Shown here: piece after piece, positions 24,910 to 34,144 of the stretch
How positions within the stretch are numbered: position 1 is the first letter of the stretch
Layout of the letters: each line of letters opens with the position of its first letter
Assembly (NCBI GenBank): GCA_934098445.1
Contig: CAKOOW010000003.1
Coordinates: 1 to 47,109 of the forward strand
Source: an uncultured Bacilli bacterium
Lineage (GTDB): Bacteria > Bacillota_I > Bacilli_A > RF39 > UBA660
Reading direction: 5' to 3'
Length of the DNA stretch: 47,109 bases
Notes under the pieces: model-generated
What the model was told of the DNA's origin: nothing
Databases searched by the model: none
Seen by the model: only the letters and a program-made list of their open reading frames with translations
Translations under genes and position numbers: made by a program

Positions 24910-25548
24910 ATTTTCTAAATCTTTTTGTTCTCTTTCAAGAAGCTTAATAGTCTTCGAATCCGGATTTTCTTTTTGAATATTATCAAGGATAGTTTTATTC
25001 TTCTTTAGAAGATATTCGTAGTAAGGAATTTTATCTTTCTTTAAAATGCCATATTTTATTGTTTCTTCATCAGGGGTGTTTTCACTATTTTTCCCAAATA
25101 AACAAACAATATACCAAAAACCTTTATCAAAAACCGTTTTTTCATCTATGAGATTATACCCTAAAGAAGTTACTCTTCTTCTTAAGATTTCTAAATCATT
25201 ATTTGATTGTAGAATCAACTTCTTTATTGGTTTAATTTTCTCTTGATTACTTAAGATATTAAGGATTGTATTAGTTCCCATACCACTGATGACTAAAGTA
25301 TTAAGATTATCCGTATCAAGTCCCTTAAGGCCATCGGTTACAATTAAAGGAATATTTAATTTAGCTTTAGTTACATTTTTACGAGCAGATTGTAAGGCTG
25401 TTTCTTTAATATCGGTTAGAACGATACTATCTACTAGTTTATTTTGCGTTACATAGATACCTAAGTAGCCGTGGTCAGCGCCGATATCGGCCACTTTATC
25501 GGTAGGATTTAAAAAAGAAGCAATAGCTTTTAAACGAAGGCTTAGCAT
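24883..25548 (-). CDS. trmK: tRNA (adenine-22-N1)-methyltransferase TrmK
   Basis: 221 residues, normal size. Rossmann SAM fold: VADIGADHGYLGIYV at 19-33, the typical TrmK DIGxDHAYLP variant, then VLTDIKETALQSARKN and LVISGMGTNTILNIL (GMGG-like), LILQSNNDLEILRR. Methylates N1 of A22 in tRNA. Its start overlaps the rpoD stop by one base (TAATG), so it is coupled to rpoD. The dnaG-rpoD-trmK order is shared with Bacilli. Confidence 0.95.
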   Translation of the reverse strand: MLSLRLKAIASFLNPTDKVADIGADHGYLGIYVTQNKLVDSIVLTDIKETALQSARKNVTKAKLNIPLIVTDGLKGLDTDNLNTLVISGMGTNTILNILSNQEKIKPIKKLILQSNNDLEILRRRVTSLGYNLIDEKTVFDKGFWYIVCLFGKNSENTPDEETIKYGILKKDKIPYYEYLLKKNKTILDNIQKENPDSKTIKLLEREQKDLENLLEKSRRI

Positions 25549-26915
25549 TAGTCAGTTAAGAAATCCTTTAATTTTTTAGCACGAGATGGATGTCTCAATT
25601 TTCTTAAAGCTTTAGCTTCAATTTGTCTAATGCGTTCACGGGTAACATTAAACTTCTTGCCAACTTCTTCTAAAGTATGACTAGTACCATCAACTAAACC
25701 GAAACGAAGTTCAAGTACTTCTTGTTCTCTTTCTTGGAGAGTTAATAAGACACTTTTAATTTCTTCTTTTAAAATCTCATTAGTGGCATACTCTTCTGGT
25801 GACATTGATAATTCATCTTTGATGAAATCGCCTAAATGAGAATCATCTTCTTCACCGATTGGGGTTTCTAAAGAAACAGGATCTTGGCTAATTTTAATAA
25901 CTTCGCGAACCTTTTCCACCGAAATTCCCATCTTTTTCGCAATTTCTTCTTCGGTTGGTTCCCTATTAAGTTCTAGAGTCATTTGACGTTGAATACGAGC
26001 CATCTTATTAATAGTCTCAACCATATGAACAGGAACACGAATTGTACGAGCTTGATCAGCTAAAGCACGAGTGATGGCTTGTCTAATCCACCAAGTAGCA
26101 TAAGTTGAGAATTTAAAGCCTTTATCATAATCGAACTTTTCAACTGCTTTCATTAGACCAATATTACCTTCTTGAATTAAATCTAAGAAAAGTAATCCAC
26201 GGCCAACGTATCTTTTGGCAATAGAAACGACTAAACGTAAGTTAGATTCCGCTAAAATTCTTTTAGCATCCTCATCGCCAGCAGCGGCCGCTACCGAATA
26301 CTTCATTTCTTCTTCCATAGTAAGTAAAGGAATTTTACCAATTTCTTTTAGATACATACGAACTGGATCGTTAATGTTAACATCTTTAGTTAACTCTTCA
26401 TCGGTTAAAACTAGTTCTTCAGCCTCTGGCTTATTTGATGAAGAAGAGTCATCATCACTTACAATATCAATATGATTATCAATTAAGGCATTATATAATT
26501 CATCTAGAGCATCAGCATCTAAATCTAGACCTTTTAAATGTTCGGCTAGAGTTTCATAAGTAATAAACCCTTGCTTTTTACCTAGAGCAATTAACTCTTT
26601 TTCACGGTCTTTTAGGGGCTTTATCTCAGAAACAGCAGCCTTTTTAGTTTCAGATTTTGTCTCCACTTTTGCTTTAACATCACTTGCTTTTGCTTCTTTC
26701 TTAGCAGTTGTTTTGGTCGTAGTCTTTTTGGGAGCTGCTTTAACATCTTTTAAAGCAATATTTTGATCACTTAATTCTTTATATAGGACTTTAACATCTT
26801 TAGGAGTTAGTCCATTTTCACGGACAATAACCGCTACATCTTCATAACTAACATATCCTTGTTCTTTATTAATATCAATTAATTTTTCTAATACCTTTTG
26901 TAATTCTTTATTCAT
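25548..26915 (-). CDS. rpoD: Primary sigma factor RpoD (SigA) with doubled region 1.1
   Basis: 455 residues; Bacillus SigA has about 370. The conserved core is complete: region 1.2 from NDPVRMYLKEIGKIPLLT (about 182), region 2 with LRLVVSIAKRYVGRG, DLIQEGNIGLMKAVEKFD and FSTYATWWIRQAI, region 3 with ETINKMARIQRQ, and the region 4 helix-turn-helix LEEVGKKFNVTRERIRQIEA. The extra length is at the N-terminus: two region-1.1-like units, residues about 5-57 (KLIDINKEQGYVSYEDVA) and 101-153 (ELIALGKKQGFITYETLA), joined by a ~45-residue Lys/Ala/Thr linker. Starts two bases after dnaG stop. Region 1.1 normally keeps free sigma off DNA. Confidence 0.97.
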   Translation of the reverse strand: MNKELQKVLEKLIDINKEQGYVSYEDVAVIVRENGLTPKDVKVLYKELSDQNIALKDVKAAPKKTTTKTTAKKEAKASDVKAKVETKSETKKAAVSEIKPLKDREKELIALGKKQGFITYETLAEHLKGLDLDADALDELYNALIDNHIDIVSDDDSSSSNKPEAEELVLTDEELTKDVNINDPVRMYLKEIGKIPLLTMEEEMKYSVAAAAGDEDAKRILAESNLRLVVSIAKRYVGRGLLFLDLIQEGNIGLMKAVEKFDYDKGFKFSTYATWWIRQAITRALADQARTIRVPVHMVETINKMARIQRQMTLELNREPTEEEIAKKMGISVEKVREVIKISQDPVSLETPIGEEDDSHLGDFIKDELSMSPEEYATNEILKEEIKSVLLTLQEREQEVLELRFGLVDGTSHTLEEVGKKFNVTRERIRQIEAKALRKLRHPSRAKKLKDFLTD

Positions 26916-26917
26916 AA

Positions 26918-28672
26918 TTACATCACACTTCCTTTTTTAATTTTTATAATTTGATTAGCGAGCGCTAATTTTTTTTGTAAATCCATTTCATCACTAAGAG
27001 CTTTGGTTAGCCTTGCAATATCTTCTCTATCCTTCTCTCTTTGATAGCTTTTTACTGTCAACAGAAAATTATCTTCACTTAAATCTTTATCATCGGCTAT
27101 TATCTTTTCGACTTCATTACTTAATTCTTCATTATAAGAAATATAGGTAATAAAATCGGCAACTGTTATATTATAATTCTTCTCCGTGAAAAAGACAATT
27201 TCATTTGCAATACTTCGGTAAATTTTATTAGGAAAAAAGCCAATTTTTTCTTGATATTCTTCGACATAGTGCCGATCATTTAACATATAATAGAGTAATT
27301 CTTTAGTAATTTTATCCAAAAGCGTTGTCTGTTGTTCTTTCTCTTCTTTCCTATTTTCTTTCGTTTTAAAGACCTCGGCTGTAATATTCTTTAAAGATTC
27401 CATTTCATTTAAACGCTCTTTTAGGACCTCTTTATCCACCTGAGAAATATTACTTAGTTTAGTTAAACATAAATCTTGATAGATCGGATCATTATTTTCT
27501 TTAATATCTTCTAAGATTTGATTAATAAAATCCGTAAACTCTTTTGTATTATTGGTATCTATCTTAGTACCTAGAGTCTTTAATTTAAAATCGAAAAATT
27601 CAATCGCCCCAGCAAGCATCTTTTTATAGCCATCAATTCCGTAGGTAAAAACATATTCATCGGGATCTTTTTTTAAACTGATCCTTACAACTTCAACCGC
27701 TACACCACTTTTTCTTAATAAATCCCCATTTTTTAAAGTAGCCGTTTCCCCCGCTTCATCCCCATCTAAAGCTAGAATAACGATGGTACGTAATCTCTTA
27801 ATTAAATCAATTTGTTCTTTGGTCAAGGCCGTTCCCATAAGAGCAATAACATTTTTTACCCCATTAATATAAAGTCTTATAGCATCCATCTGTCCTTCGA
27901 CGATAATTAACTTACCACTTCTTTTGGCCTCTTCTTTAGCTAGATGATAATTGTAAAGGAAGTTGCCTTTCTTATAAAGATAAGTTTCTTTTGTATTAAT
28001 ATATTTAGCTAGATTTTCCCCTCTGTAGATACGAGCTGAATAACCAATAATATGTCCATAATCATCGCAAAGAGGAAAAGTAATTCTCCCTCGGAAAGTA
28101 TCATAGACCTTATCTTCACCCCTATTAATAAGTCCCAAAGCCTCTAAATTATCAAGAGTATAACCTTTTGGTACTAGAATACTTGCTAAGACATTATTAT
28201 CTAGAGCCAACCCAATTCGAAAGTTTTTAATATCTTCATCTTTTAAACCACGCTTATAAAGGTAGTCCTTGGCACTTAAGCCACTTTTCGTATTCAAATT
28301 ATTCTCATAATACTTGTTAACCAATTCCATAAGATCATATTCTTTTTGATATTTAAGAACGACCTCTTTTTTGATACTGCCAGTTAAGTTATACCCAATT
28401 TTATCAGCAACTATTCTAACGGCTTCAATGAAAGAAACGTTTTCGTAGTTTTCGACAAATGTGAATACATTACCAGCGGCTCCACAAGAAAAGCATTTAT
28501 AAATCTGTTTGGATGTCGAAATACTCATACTAGGTGAGTGATCATCGTGAAATGGACAAACACATTTATAATCTTTGCCTTTTAAAGTCACGGGTATATA
28601 ACTGGAGATGACATCAACGATGTTACAATTTTTTCTAATTGCATTAATTTCTTCATTACTTACCATTGCCAT
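26918..28672 (-). CDS. dnaG: DNA primase DnaG
   Basis: 584 residues, normal length. Makes RNA primers at the replication fork. CHC2 zinc finger CVCPFHDDHSP ... CFSCGAAG at about 38-65; RNA-polymerase core with the DYGHIIGYSARIYRG and AKYINTKET phrases; TOPRIM with KLIIVEGQMDAI (Glu) and LALDGDEAG (Asp-x-Asp); the C-terminal helicase-binding domain from about 440 on is poorly conserved, as usual. Start at 28672 has GAGGG 9 bases upstream. First gene of dnaG-rpoD-trmK. Confidence 0.96.
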   Translation of the reverse strand: MAMVSNEEINAIRKNCNIVDVISSYIPVTLKGKDYKCVCPFHDDHSPSMSISTSKQIYKCFSCGAAGNVFTFVENYENVSFIEAVRIVADKIGYNLTGSIKKEVVLKYQKEYDLMELVNKYYENNLNTKSGLSAKDYLYKRGLKDEDIKNFRIGLALDNNVLASILVPKGYTLDNLEALGLINRGEDKVYDTFRGRITFPLCDDYGHIIGYSARIYRGENLAKYINTKETYLYKKGNFLYNYHLAKEEAKRSGKLIIVEGQMDAIRLYINGVKNVIALMGTALTKEQIDLIKRLRTIVILALDGDEAGETATLKNGDLLRKSGVAVEVVRISLKKDPDEYVFTYGIDGYKKMLAGAIEFFDFKLKTLGTKIDTNNTKEFTDFINQILEDIKENNDPIYQDLCLTKLSNISQVDKEVLKERLNEMESLKNITAEVFKTKENRKEEKEQQTTLLDKITKELLYYMLNDRHYVEEYQEKIGFFPNKIYRSIANEIVFFTEKNYNITVADFITYISYNEELSNEVEKIIADDKDLSEDNFLLTVKSYQREKDREDIARLTKALSDEMDLQKKLALANQIIKIKKGSVM

Positions 28673-28699
28673 AAAATTTATCCCTCTATATATAATATA

Positions 28700-28767
28700 T
28701 TAGGGATACCCCCCTAATTTAATTCAAAAATTGCAAAAAAAATGCAAAAAATTGCATTTTTTTTGCA
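28700..28767 (-). promoter_or_regulatory. Two hairpins in the dnaG upstream region
   Basis: A perfect 14-bp inverted repeat TGCAAAAAAAATGC / GCATTTTTTTTGCA (28732-28767) may act as a terminator for either strand or as a binding site. Closer to dnaG, TTAGGG-GGGTAT-CCCTAA (28700-28717) is a 6-bp hairpin or palindrome. AT-rich -10-like boxes lie between it and the start; no clear -35. Confidence 0.45.
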
Positions 28768-28885
28768 TTTTGAGACCAAATTACGTATTTTTTTACTATT
28801 TTTAAACTTCTTAAGCTGCTTTTTCTTTGGCAAAAAGGCTTGCTTTATTATTCAATTTAGTTTATATATATCTATAAGAATATAA

Positions 28886-30355
28886 TCATCTAGGAATATT
28901 TTCATTATTTATATAGGGCTCTTTTTTTACTATACTCTTCTTAAAATAAGTATCATTTTCTTTAAAAGTGGTATGGAGAAGAGTTTTAGAAATACTGCTA
29001 CCAGGATATTTTAAATAGTTACTATATAGCCTTAGAATATCCGGATTGCGATAACTTAGACGAATATTCTTTTCTTTATCAATATCATAAAGACTAGTAG
29101 CTCTCTTTTCTCGAGCCTCTTTTTGTTTAGGAAGGATTAATTTGGGTTGACCACCGCCACCAATGCAACCATTCGGACAATTCATAACTTCGACCATAAT
29201 ATATTTATCTAAATTAGGAAGTAACTTTTCTAGATTAGGAAGTCCATAGACAGATGCTACTTGATAAGTTTTATTGGCAATATGAATAGTAGCTTCTCTT
29301 AGACCATCAAAGCCTCTTATACTTTTAAATTCTAAGAAGTTAGCATCAGCATCAGTCCCAGTTAGATAGTAATAAAAAGTTCTCAAGGTAGCTTCTAAAA
29401 CACCGCCACTAGTTCCAAAGATATTTCCAGCTCCGGAACCATCTGCTAAAACCTTATCAAAGTCAGTCTCTTCTTGGGTTTTTAAATCAACATTTAGTTT
29501 CTTTAACAGCAAAGACATTTCATGCGTCGTTAGACAATAATCCATACCAGCAAGTTCAGGTCTTTTGATTTCCATTTTCTTAGCCGTACAAGGAGCTAAC
29601 ATAACGTTAATAACTTTTTTAGAGTCTTTTTTAATCTTAGGAAAGAAATACTCGTTGATGATACTAGCTTGCATCATAATAGGACTTTTAGTACTTGAAA
29701 GATTATTTAATAATTCGGGATGATAGATTTCGGCATACTTTACCCACGAAGGACAACAAGAAGTGAGAATAGGCAGCTTTTCTTGATGATTTAAGCGGTT
29801 TACTAACTCCATAGCTTCTTCCATAACGGTTAAATCAGCCCCAAAAGTTAAATCAAAGACATATTTAAAGCCAAGCTTTTTAAGAGCAGTTACTAATTTT
29901 TTAGTGACAATAGTCCCCGCCTCTAAGCCAAATTCTTCCCCGATACTAGTTCTGATAGCAGGAGCAACCGAAATAGTTAAGATATTTTCTTTATCTTCTA
30001 GAAGTCTTATAACTTCATCATAATCATTTTTCGTATCAAGAGCATTAAAAGGACAATTTAAAATACACTGACCACAGTTAATACAAACTGGTCTTTTGAC
30101 ATCATCACGGTTATATTTAACTCCTACAGTATTTTCACAAGTTCTTTTACAAAGACCACAATTAGTACATTTATCTGGGTCAAATTTTAAAGAACAGTTA
30201 TTCTTCTCTACCCAAATAGCATTCGAGGTATCTTTCTTAAATTCTTCTTTAGAAGCTCCACACTTAGGACACTTATAGTCCTCTAGAGTATTAAATTTCA
30301 CTTTAGTAGCAACTTCATCATAAGTAAAGCTACATTTCTGACAGATATATTTCAT
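28886..30355 (-). CDS. [FeFe] hydrogenase with N-terminal rubredoxin-like domain
   Basis: 489 residues, cytoplasmic. Makes or uses H2 in fermentation. Order: rubredoxin-like Fe(Cys)4 domain (C5, C8, C29, C32); 2[4Fe-4S] ferredoxin domain (C63/66/69/73 and C91/94/97/101); H-cluster domain with TSCCPSW (198-204), APCTAKKMEI (254-263) and EVMNCPNGCIGGGGQP (389-404). By analogy with Clostridium CpI, C201, C256, C393 and C397 hold the H-cluster and C200 relays protons. The residue before PC is Ala where CpI and most group A enzymes have Met. The C-terminus has the small-subunit-like part (RATSLYDIDKE, SYRNPDILRLY, LLHTTF). Start has AAAGGA. hydEFG maturases are not in the window. Confidence 0.94.
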   Translation of the reverse strand: MKYICQKCSFTYDEVATKVKFNTLEDYKCPKCGASKEEFKKDTSNAIWVEKNNCSLKFDPDKCTNCGLCKRTCENTVGVKYNRDDVKRPVCINCGQCILNCPFNALDTKNDYDEVIRLLEDKENILTISVAPAIRTSIGEEFGLEAGTIVTKKLVTALKKLGFKYVFDLTFGADLTVMEEAMELVNRLNHQEKLPILTSCCPSWVKYAEIYHPELLNNLSSTKSPIMMQASIINEYFFPKIKKDSKKVINVMLAPCTAKKMEIKRPELAGMDYCLTTHEMSLLLKKLNVDLKTQEETDFDKVLADGSGAGNIFGTSGGVLEATLRTFYYYLTGTDADANFLEFKSIRGFDGLREATIHIANKTYQVASVYGLPNLEKLLPNLDKYIMVEVMNCPNGCIGGGGQPKLILPKQKEAREKRATSLYDIDKEKNIRLSYRNPDILRLYSNYLKYPGSSISKTLLHTTFKENDTYFKKSIVKKEPYINNENIPR

Positions 30356-30458
30356 AATTAGTCCTTTCTATCCTATCAAAAGAATATCATAATTAGTAAA
30401 CTTTTTAAAGACTAAAAAGAAGTATAATCCTATTTCTTAAAAATAATATTCTATTAAC

Positions 30459-31760
30459 TTAAAGAGATTTTTTATAAAGAGTAAACTCCTGGAAATCTTT
30501 AACTTTAAGATAATTATTTCTAATATAAGCATCAATATTCTTAGAAAGTTGACCACCTGTATAAGTTCTATTAAGAACAAAATAAGTATTACTATCTAAA
30601 GAATTAAAATAATCTATTACTCTTTCTTCACCCTTATAACCTAAGTTTCCATTTAAAAGTAAATCATAAGATGTAATAGGATCATTAAGCAAGTATTTAT
30701 ATATATAAGCATCATACATAAGAAAATAAGTATTATTAAGATTAGGTACTTCTTTTAAGAATAAATCTTTATTGACTAAATAACTACGAGAAATATCTTT
30801 ATATTCTAAAGCATTTTCTCCCTCTACTAAATCTTTATTAAAATACTGTAAAGGAATAGAAAGCAAAGGACAAATTAATAAGATACTAGCAAAGTAATTA
30901 AAATACCTTAGGTAATTAAGATTATAATTCTTCTTTTTAACTAGTTTATCTAAAAAATAAATAATTACAGGGATAATACTTAAGATAATATGCATCGTAT
31001 TAAAGATAGGATAAGCCATTATTTGATAAGTAATTAAGTATAAGACTTTAATATCCTTAGTCTTAAGATAATAAATGATAAGAAAAATAAGAATACTTAA
31101 GATAAATATTGTTCCTAGATTAAAGAAACTATTCTTGCTACTAAAAGAAAAAAGTCCTAGAAAGGTATAATTTAAAAAATCTAAGAAAGTATTAGTAAGA
31201 AGAAAATAGCTTAGAAAGAAAAGACAAGGTAGAAAAAAGGCTCCTACTCTTTTAAATAGTCTTTGGGGTTTTTTAATTAAGTAAATAGAAGGTAATATTA
31301 AAAGGATAAATGATTGTTTAGTCATAAAAAGAAGTCCTAAGATTAAACCGATAAAAAAATCTTTTTCCTCTTTAATATTAAGAAGGATAAGAACTAAAAA
31401 AAGGACTAAGAAGTTATAACTAGGTCTTAAGATAAAACTAATCAAAATAATACTAGGTATAAAAGTATGAGGATATTTCTTATAAAGATAATAATATAAC
31501 ATAGTACTTAGAATAGTATTATAGAGATTAAAAATCAAAAAATTAGTCCCTAAAATTCTCATTAAAAGACCACCTAAGAAAGGATATAAAGGCGTAATTA
31601 CCATATTATAGTCTTTATACATAAGTAAATGGTTGGCAAAATTATAAGAAAATCCATAGTTCCAGATTAGATCATTATCCGCATTACTATAAGTAATTAA
31701 AATTCCGGTATAGATGAATATAACAATAAGTATTAAGATATCTTTCTTCTTTAGTCTCAT
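30459..31760 (-). CDS. GT-C-like multi-pass membrane glycosyltransferase (putative)
   Basis: 433 residues with about ten hydrophobic helices and a ~110-residue outside end. The first outside loop has ADNDLIWNYGFSYNFANHL, ITPLYPFLGGLLMRILG and NLYNTI, matching the acidic first loop and following pattern of GT39/GT83-like (PMT/ArnT) enzymes, which use lipid-linked sugars. The catalytic Asp would be one of D28/D30. Helix phrase FMTKQSFILLILPSIYLI also recalls such enzymes. Sugar and acceptor unknown. Divergent from the plus-strand gene at 31956. Confidence 0.65.
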   Translation of the reverse strand: MRLKKKDILILIVIFIYTGILITYSNADNDLIWNYGFSYNFANHLLMYKDYNMVITPLYPFLGGLLMRILGTNFLIFNLYNTILSTMLYYYLYKKYPHTFIPSIILISFILRPSYNFLVLFLVLILLNIKEEKDFFIGLILGLLFMTKQSFILLILPSIYLIKKPQRLFKRVGAFFLPCLFFLSYFLLTNTFLDFLNYTFLGLFSFSSKNSFFNLGTIFILSILIFLIIYYLKTKDIKVLYLITYQIMAYPIFNTMHIILSIIPVIIYFLDKLVKKKNYNLNYLRYFNYFASILLICPLLSIPLQYFNKDLVEGENALEYKDISRSYLVNKDLFLKEVPNLNNTYFLMYDAYIYKYLLNDPITSYDLLLNGNLGYKGEERVIDYFNSLDSNTYFVLNRTYTGGQLSKNIDAYIRNNYLKVKDFQEFTLYKKSL

Positions 31761-31910
31761 AAGTTCTCCTAGTATTATTGTAGCATTTTAGTCTTAAGAA
31801 AAAAAGTATCTTAAAATCCTTATTAAAGTTATTTTAGTTCTTAATTATCTTTAATAAAGGGGATATATTGCTTAAAAAGAATTATTTTTATTTTCTTTTA
31901 AGATTTTATA

Positions 31911-31941
31911 TGTTACGATTAGGTTGTAAGCATAGACTTAC
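31911..31941 (+). promoter_or_regulatory. Extended -10 and 5' end hairpin for the 31956 gene
   Basis: TGT-TACGAT (hexamer 31914-31919), predicted start about 31926, which is the first base of the hairpin GTAAG-CATAGA-CTTAC (31926-31941). The ribosome site GGAGGG follows directly. No good -35. Confidence 0.45.
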
Positions 31942-31955
31942 ATGGAGGGTATAAA

Positions 31956-32744
31956 ATGTTTAATTCAAGAAATGGTAATAGTATTTTAGAAAGTGAAAAA
32001 GCTTTACTTGAGACTTTAAAGGACTATAAGTGGTTATTATCTAATGATGCTTATTCTTATTTAGAAGCTTTAATTGGCTTAGAAATATCAGCATATGATC
32101 CTGATATTCAAGATCAAGAAAGAGAAGTTTTAAAAAGATTAGATTTATATAAGAAAGTATGTATCTATAATATTTGTATGCGGACTAAAAGATTATTAAA
32201 TAATAATAGTAATGGAATTATCTTAAGTACAGTTGAAAACTTTAATAATCCCATCGAGTTTAATATCTACGGAAATGTTAATGGTACTAGTTTTCCTGTT
32301 TTTGCTTTTGATATTGAAAAAGAAAATCATAAGTATATTGGCGATAGTGACGTCTATTTATCAAGAATTAATGATGAATTAAGAAAAAAAGAAATGGATA
32401 GATTAGCCAAAGAAGCTGTTTTAGAGGAGCAAAAACCTAATCCTCATGCTATTCATGATGGTATAACTAGAAAAGAAGAAGAAAATGCAGCTTATTGGGA
32501 AGCTACTCATCAAGTAAAGTTAGCTAAAATAAAAGAAGATTTTAATAAATTAGCTAAATTTTATGGTTTAGATAAGAATGCTGAAGAAGTATTAGCCGCT
32601 AAAAACTATTTAGGTAATCTTATCTTAAGTGATATGCATCTAAAAGAAAGTGATTTTAGTCCTATGCAGTGTAAAGGTATGAAAAGAACTTTAGTAAAGA
32701 GATATCCAGGAATTTCTATTCGCGCTAATATTGATAATATTTAG
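31956..32744 (+). CDS. Hypothetical protein, 262 residues
   Basis: Soluble, mostly helical, start with GGAGGG. No signal peptide or membrane helix. Central phrase IEFNIYGNVNGTSFPVFAFDI is the only clear beta region; the stretch around 150-190 (LRKKEMDRLAKEAVLEEQK) is a probable coiled coil. A Cys near residue 70 and another near 240. Not recognised. Ends in a strong terminator, so it is a single-gene unit in the plus-strand island. Confidence 0.7.
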   Translation: MFNSRNGNSILESEKALLETLKDYKWLLSNDAYSYLEALIGLEISAYDPDIQDQEREVLKRLDLYKKVCIYNICMRTKRLLNNNSNGIILSTVENFNNPIEFNIYGNVNGTSFPVFAFDIEKENHKYIGDSDVYLSRINDELRKKEMDRLAKEAVLEEQKPNPHAIHDGITRKEEENAAYWEATHQVKLAKIKEDFNKLAKFYGLDKNAEEVLAAKNYLGNLILSDMHLKESDFSPMQCKGMKRTLVKRYPGISIRANIDNI

Positions 32745-32768
32745 TTGGGGTTCGTCTCCAACTTTTTG
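32743..32768 (+). terminator. Terminator after the 31956 gene
   Basis: AGTTGGGG-TTCGT-CTCCAACT followed by TTTTT; overlaps the stop codon. Confidence 0.9.
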
Positions 32769-32821
32769 TATTCTATTTTATTATTATGTGATATTATAAA
32801 GAACAAGATTAAGGAGAAATT

Positions 32822-33427
32822 ATGACTTTTGAGGGGAAATTAAAAAGAATAAAAAGAAGTGATGAAAAAAACTATTTACTAATATCACCCAGTGTCATTG
32901 AACCGGTAGGAAGTTTAGTTGATAGTGATGAGACCTTAGAACTTTATTCACATATTGAAGATAATACTAAGGAATTAGTAGAAGAAATTATGACTGAACT
33001 AGTGAATAAAGCTAAATATTATGGAAGAGAAGATAAGATTACGGTTAATTTAGGTTTAATTTTCGACGGGAATTTTAAAAGTATATTTGATTATTTTAAT
33101 AGTCCTGAAGACTTTATTATAAGTAATAAAGAACAGATAATTGCCATCTATGCATATCCTATTTTAGATAGAAAAAATACTTATTTAGAAGATTATTATC
33201 TAGAAGAAGAAATTCAGGGGTTTGGTTATATCTATATAAGTCTAGAAGAATTATTAAGTACTTTAGATAAGAATAATTTTAAATATATGATTGATGTCGA
33301 TGCTAATCATAATTGGAATACCACAGGTGATGATAAGTTGCTAACTAGTTTTGTAATTAGTTATACTCCAGAGAAAAAAATAGAAAAAGATAATAACCTA
33401 AAATTAATGAGAAAAAAAGATAAATAA
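32822..33427 (+). CDS. Hypothetical protein, 201 residues
   Basis: Soluble alpha/beta protein, acidic, no membrane segment. GGAG lies 7 bases before the ATG. Phrases such as KITVNLGLIFDGNFKSIFDY and IQGFGYIYISLEELLS suggest a compact domain, but I know no family. The last ~15 residues are Lys-rich. It sits just ahead of the lipoprotein gene, whose promoter begins one base past this stop. Confidence 0.65.
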   Translation: MTFEGKLKRIKRSDEKNYLLISPSVIEPVGSLVDSDETLELYSHIEDNTKELVEEIMTELVNKAKYYGREDKITVNLGLIFDGNFKSIFDYFNSPEDFIISNKEQIIAIYAYPILDRKNTYLEDYYLEEEIQGFGYIYISLEELLSTLDKNNFKYMIDVDANHNWNTTGDDKLLTSFVISYTPEKKIEKDNNLKLMRKKDK

Positions 33428-33455
33428 TTGACAGTATTAAAAAAATAACTATAAT
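33428..33455 (+). promoter_or_regulatory. Sigma-A promoter of the lipoprotein gene
   Basis: TTGACA (33428-33433), 16-base spacer, TATAAT (33450-33455): both hexamers perfect. Predicted start about 18 bases before the ATG. Confidence 0.85.
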
Positions 33456-33479
33456 ATTTTTTATGAAAGAGGTTTAACA

Positions 33480-33914
33480 ATGAAAAAACAAGATTTATTA
33501 AGAATTAAAGCGGCTATAGCAGCGGCGGCTTTAGCGTTATCCCTTAACGCCTGTACAAAAAAAGCTGTGGAAAAGCCGGTAAAAAAAGAAGAAAATAAAA
33601 GTACTTCGATTTTTCAAAGTAATAATGAAGGATCTTATGTTTATCCAGATAGTTATAATAACAAATATGCCGTTGTTGTAATAGAAAATGGTAAGGCTAT
33701 AGTATTTGAAGCAGTCAAAATTATGAATAGTAACAGTGGCAGAATAATATTTGAACTTGAAAATGGGGATAAATTTAGTGCTTCACCTGATAATGCTTAT
33801 ACTTTTAAGAGTGAAAGGGCTTTAGAAGATGCTCTTACTTTTGCTAATTACTATTGTGAAGAAGTCATTACTTACGAGGATTTGAAGACTCAAAAACTAG
33901 AACTAACGAAGTAA
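33480..33914 (+). CDS. Small lipoprotein, unknown function
   Basis: 144 residues. Signal peptide with an Ala-rich core (AAIAAAALALSLNAC) and lipobox LNAC, Cys25 being the lipid site; then a Lys/Glu linker and an ~80-residue outside domain (KYAVVVIENGKAIVFEAV, RIIFELENGDKFSASPDNAY). AGAGG before the ATG. The strong consensus promoter suggests high, steady expression. Family not recognised. Confidence 0.8.
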   Translation: MKKQDLLRIKAAIAAAALALSLNACTKKAVEKPVKKEENKSTSIFQSNNEGSYVYPDSYNNKYAVVVIENGKAIVFEAVKIMNSNSGRIIFELENGDKFSASPDNAYTFKSERALEDALTFANYYCEEVITYEDLKTQKLELTK

Positions 33915-33991
33915 ATAAAAGTAATTAAATAATTTTTACACATTTTTTAACTAAAATCTCATAAAATAATAGTAAATAGCAAGATGTCTAA

Positions 33992-34020
33992 TTGACAAAA
34001 TGACTATTTTAAGATAGAAT
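33992..34020 (+). promoter_or_regulatory. Promoter of the tRNA pair
   Basis: TTGACA (33992-33997), 17-base spacer, TAGAAT (34015-34020), 12 bases before tRNA-Cys. Confidence 0.85.
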
Positions 34021-34032
34021 TAAAAATGTGTT

Positions 34033-34106
34033 GGGACTTTAGCCAAGTGGTAAGGCACGGGACTGCAACTCCCCCATCACCAGTTCAAATCTGGTAGGTC
34101 CCTCCA
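34033..34106 (+). tRNA. tRNA-Cys (GCA)
   Basis: 74 bases with encoded CCA. Acceptor GGGACTT/AGGTCCC, anticodon GCA at 34065-34067 in a CTGCAAC-type loop, normal T-loop TTCAAAT. Complete cloverleaf. Confidence 0.95.
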
Positions 34107-34117
34107 ATAAAAAAAAT

Positions 34118-34138
34118 AAGCTCCCCAAGGAGCTTTTC
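34118..34138 (+). terminator. Hairpin between the two tRNAs
   Basis: AAGCTCC-CCAA-GGAGCTT followed by TTTC. The T-run is short, so it may be a partial terminator or a processing signal between tRNA-Cys and tRNA-Gly. Confidence 0.6.
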
Positions 34139-34144
34139 TAATAT

